A stretch of 64,000 nt of DNA from Bradyrhizobium sp. NDS-1. GTDB taxonomy: Bacteria; Pseudomonadota; Alphaproteobacteria; Rhizobiales; Xanthobacteraceae. The position numbers were made by a program, and so were the translations under genes. This document shows, in pieces, positions 62,574 through 64,000 of this stretch. The number at the start of each line of letters is the position of its first letter. Position 1 is the stretch's first letter. Below the pieces are notes generated by a model, which was given only the letters and a program-made list of their open reading frames with translations, had not been told where the DNA came from and did no database searches. The DNA lies in NCBI RefSeq assembly GCF_032918005.1, contig NZ_CP136628.1, forward strand, positions 4,449,501-4,513,500, given 5' to 3'.

Positions 62574-62918
62574 ATGACCTCCGCCTTCAATGCCTACGCA
62601 GCGCTCGCCCTCGCCATCGTTTTCGAGGTCACCGCATCGGCCTTCCTGCAGCAATCCGCGCAGTTCACCCGGCCGTGGCCGACACTGGCCATGGTGCTGT
62701 TCTATGTCGCCTCCTTCTACGCGCTGTCGGTCGCGATCCGCGTCATCCCCTTGAGCATCGCCTATGCGATCTGGGGCGGGGTCGGCATCATCCTGACCGC
62801 CACCGTGTCCTTCGTGCTGTTCCGCCAGATGCTGGACGCTGCGGCCTTCGTCGGCATCGCGCTGATCGTGTCAGGGGTCGTGATCATCAACCTGTTCTCG
62901 CAGACCACGGCGCATTGA
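62574..62918 (+). CDS. SMR-family multidrug efflux protein
   Basis: A 114-residue inner-membrane antiporter with four transmembrane helices (EmrE/QacE type). The conserved membrane-embedded Glu is at position 18 in IVFEVTASAFL; SIAYAIWGGVGIILTATVSFVLFRQ is the second conserved helix/GxG region. It exports lipophilic cations such as quaternary ammonium compounds in exchange for protons. It overlaps the next gene by one base (TGATG) and has a TetR-type operator upstream. Confidence 0.93.
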   Translation: MTSAFNAYAALALAIVFEVTASAFLQQSAQFTRPWPTLAMVLFYVASFYALSVAIRVIPLSIAYAIWGGVGIILTATVSFVLFRQMLDAAAFVGIALIVSGVVIINLFSQTTAH

Positions 62919-63505
62919 TGCCGGAAAACCGCTACACCCGCGCCAAGCAGCCCGAGCAGGTCCGGCGCGCCCTGCTCGACCACGCCGCGGCAATCGCCAT
63001 GGACCATGGCGTCGCCGGTGTCACGGTGCAGGCGGTCGCAGCGGCGGCCGGCGTCACCAAGGGCGGGCTATTTCACCATTTTGGCAGCAAGCAGGCGCTG
63101 ATCGAGGGCCTGTTTGCCGACCTCCTCGCTCGCGTCGATGCCGAGATTGACGCCGCAGTCGGATCCGATCCGAAGCCACGCGGCAGCTTCACGCGGGCCT
63201 ATGTGAATGCGGTGTTCACCGGCAAGGCGTTCGGATTCGCGACCCCGTGGGCGGCATTGAGCATGGTCGTCGTCACCGATCCGCCGCTGCGCCGGCTCTG
63301 GAACGACTGGATCAAGGCGCGCCTGAAGCGTCATCGCACGACCGACGGCGCACCCGATCTGCACATCGTGCGCCTGGCCGCCGACGGCGCCTGGCTCTCC
63401 TATGTCACGACGGGACAAACGCGCATGAGCGCCGAGCTTCGCGCCGTGCACGCAAGGCTGCTTGCACAGACCTATCGACGCGGACAGTGGGGCCCGGCAG
63501 CCTAG
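62918..63505 (+). CDS. TetR-family transcriptional repressor of the SMR gene
   Basis: A 195-residue regulator. The N-terminal HTH (AGVTVQAVAAAAGVTKGGLFHHFGSKQALIEGLF) has the TetR signature. The C-terminal ligand-binding half is family-typical. ATG 62918 shares one base with the SMR stop. It likely represses its own operon through the 62537 palindrome and releases it when a cationic drug binds. Confidence 0.9.
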   Translation: MPENRYTRAKQPEQVRRALLDHAAAIAMDHGVAGVTVQAVAAAAGVTKGGLFHHFGSKQALIEGLFADLLARVDAEIDAAVGSDPKPRGSFTRAYVNAVFTGKAFGFATPWAALSMVVVTDPPLRRLWNDWIKARLKRHRTTDGAPDLHIVRLAADGAWLSYVTTGQTRMSAELRAVHARLLAQTYRRGQWGPAA

Positions 63506-63578
63506 CGGCCCTGCTCCGGCCTGGGCAGACGCGGTCGAAATAGCGATCTCAAATGTCGTCCGCTCGCCCAGCCCGCGG

Positions 63579-63758
63579 TCAGGCCGCCGACAGCTGATCG
63601 AACTCGGGCGGTGCGTAGGCCTTGCCGTCCTGATCGGTGATAACGACCCGCCACCCCTCGCTGGCCCACACTTTCGCCTTCGCCACGATGAGCAGCCGGC
63701 TCTCGCGGGCGAAACTGTACTTTTCGTTGTCGCGTTCTGCGATCATCTTGTAGGCCAA
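63579..63758 (-). CDS. Small hypothetical protein
   Basis: About 59 residues, ...AYKMIAERDNEKYSFARESRLLIVAKAKVWASEGWRVVITDQDGKAYAPPEFDQLSAA. I place the start at TTG 63758, behind GGGGACG; ATG 63746 is an alternative four codons later. Similar small proteins are frequent in Bradyrhizobium; no domain is known. Confidence 0.6.
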   Translation of the reverse strand: MAYKMIAERDNEKYSFARESRLLIVAKAKVWASEGWRVVITDQDGKAYAPPEFDQLSAA

Positions 63759-64000
63759 TTCGCGTCCCCTTGCGTCGCCCTGCACCCAGCCTCCTCGTGG
63801 CAGCGGGCTTTGGCGGCAATTCGCCGGGAGCGTGGCAATTTGGTGCCATCCGCACAGCATGGCGGTGGCGGGCGGCAAAGCGTGCCCCGCAGGAATCCGA
63901 TTCCATCCCTCGCAGGCTTGCCCGCCTGCGACGGCACGGGGCCGTCTTGATGTCGTCCTCGATCAGCCGCCGGGCGGTTCGTCCCGTCACATCAGCAATG
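63759..64000. other. Window end, no clear gene
   Basis: About 240 bp of intergenic-looking DNA before the window edge. No ORF is supported. It may contain the upstream promoter of the 59-aa gene. Confidence 0.4.

Overview
The window looks like a chromosomal segment of a Bradyrhizobium-type alphaproteobacterium (Bradyrhizobium/Rhodopseudomonas group). The evidence is high G+C, the rne and accBC-aat-DUF2155-NDUFA12 gene content, several general-stress promoters of the EcfG type (GGAAC-N16-CGTT), two DUF1236 paralogues, a BA14K-type secreted protein and dispersed palindromes of the kind common in this group. No rRNA, tRNA, CRISPR array, transposase or phage gene was seen. Most genes are ordinary chromosomal ones.

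Layout. 1-9.7 kb: a dehydrogenase cut by the window edge, prfB with an intact +1 programmed frameshift, penicillin-binding protein 1A, an AMIN-domain N-acetylmuramoyl-L-alanine amidase, then RNase E facing the other way. 9.8-16 kb: an amidase and a DadA-like oxidoreductase, a C4-dicarboxylate transporter, biotin transporter BioY and an aminotransferase. 16-22 kb: a periplasmic M48 metalloprotease, a DsbA-like thiol oxidoreductase, a DUF1236 protein, type II dehydroquinase and accB/accC. 22-25.3 kb: an overlapping signalling operon (CHASE3 histidine kinase, single-domain response regulator, response regulator-HisKA_2/HWE kinase) behind an EcfG-type promoter. 25.3-33.2 kb: aat, DUF2155, an alpha/beta hydrolase, a BASS-like membrane protein, a PepSY protein, a GlxA-type regulator divergent from an isonitrile-hydratase-like gene, NDUFA12 and a Gly-rich BA14K protein. 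33.2-42 kb: a LuxR-type regulator coupled to a 77-aa ORF, a 947-aa autotransporter, a response regulator plus hybrid CHASE3-PAS kinase, and an EamA transporter. 42-46.5 kb: a long noncoding leader and the adenosylcobalamin-dependent ribonucleotide reductase nrdJ.

46.6-50.3 kb is the most accessory-looking part. A 899-aa protein fuses an HD phosphohydrolase-like domain to an Hsp90-like GHKL ATPase and has visibly lower G+C than its neighbours. It is followed by a gene-free stretch and an orphan ParB/Srx-fold protein. 50.3-64 kb is a mosaic of small genes: DUF421, a decayed second copy of a DUF2312 gene, a YeaQ/GlsB membrane protein, a second EcfG-promoted DUF1236 gene, DUF2312, a methyltransferase, a PilZ-XRE fusion, a TolA-like coiled coil, a VOC protein, cytochrome c, a PhnA-like zinc ribbon, an EamA transporter, an M15-like peptidase, pdxY and an SMR efflux pump overlapping its probable TetR repressor, with a perfect palindromic operator upstream.

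Themes: cell-wall growth and remodelling (mrcA, the amidase, the M15-like peptidase), periplasmic quality control (M48 protease, DsbA), general stress (four perfect EcfG-type promoters, each just upstream of a gene in the right orientation), and fatty acid/biotin metabolism (accBC, bioY). The best candidate for an undescribed system is the HD-Hsp90 fusion protein.
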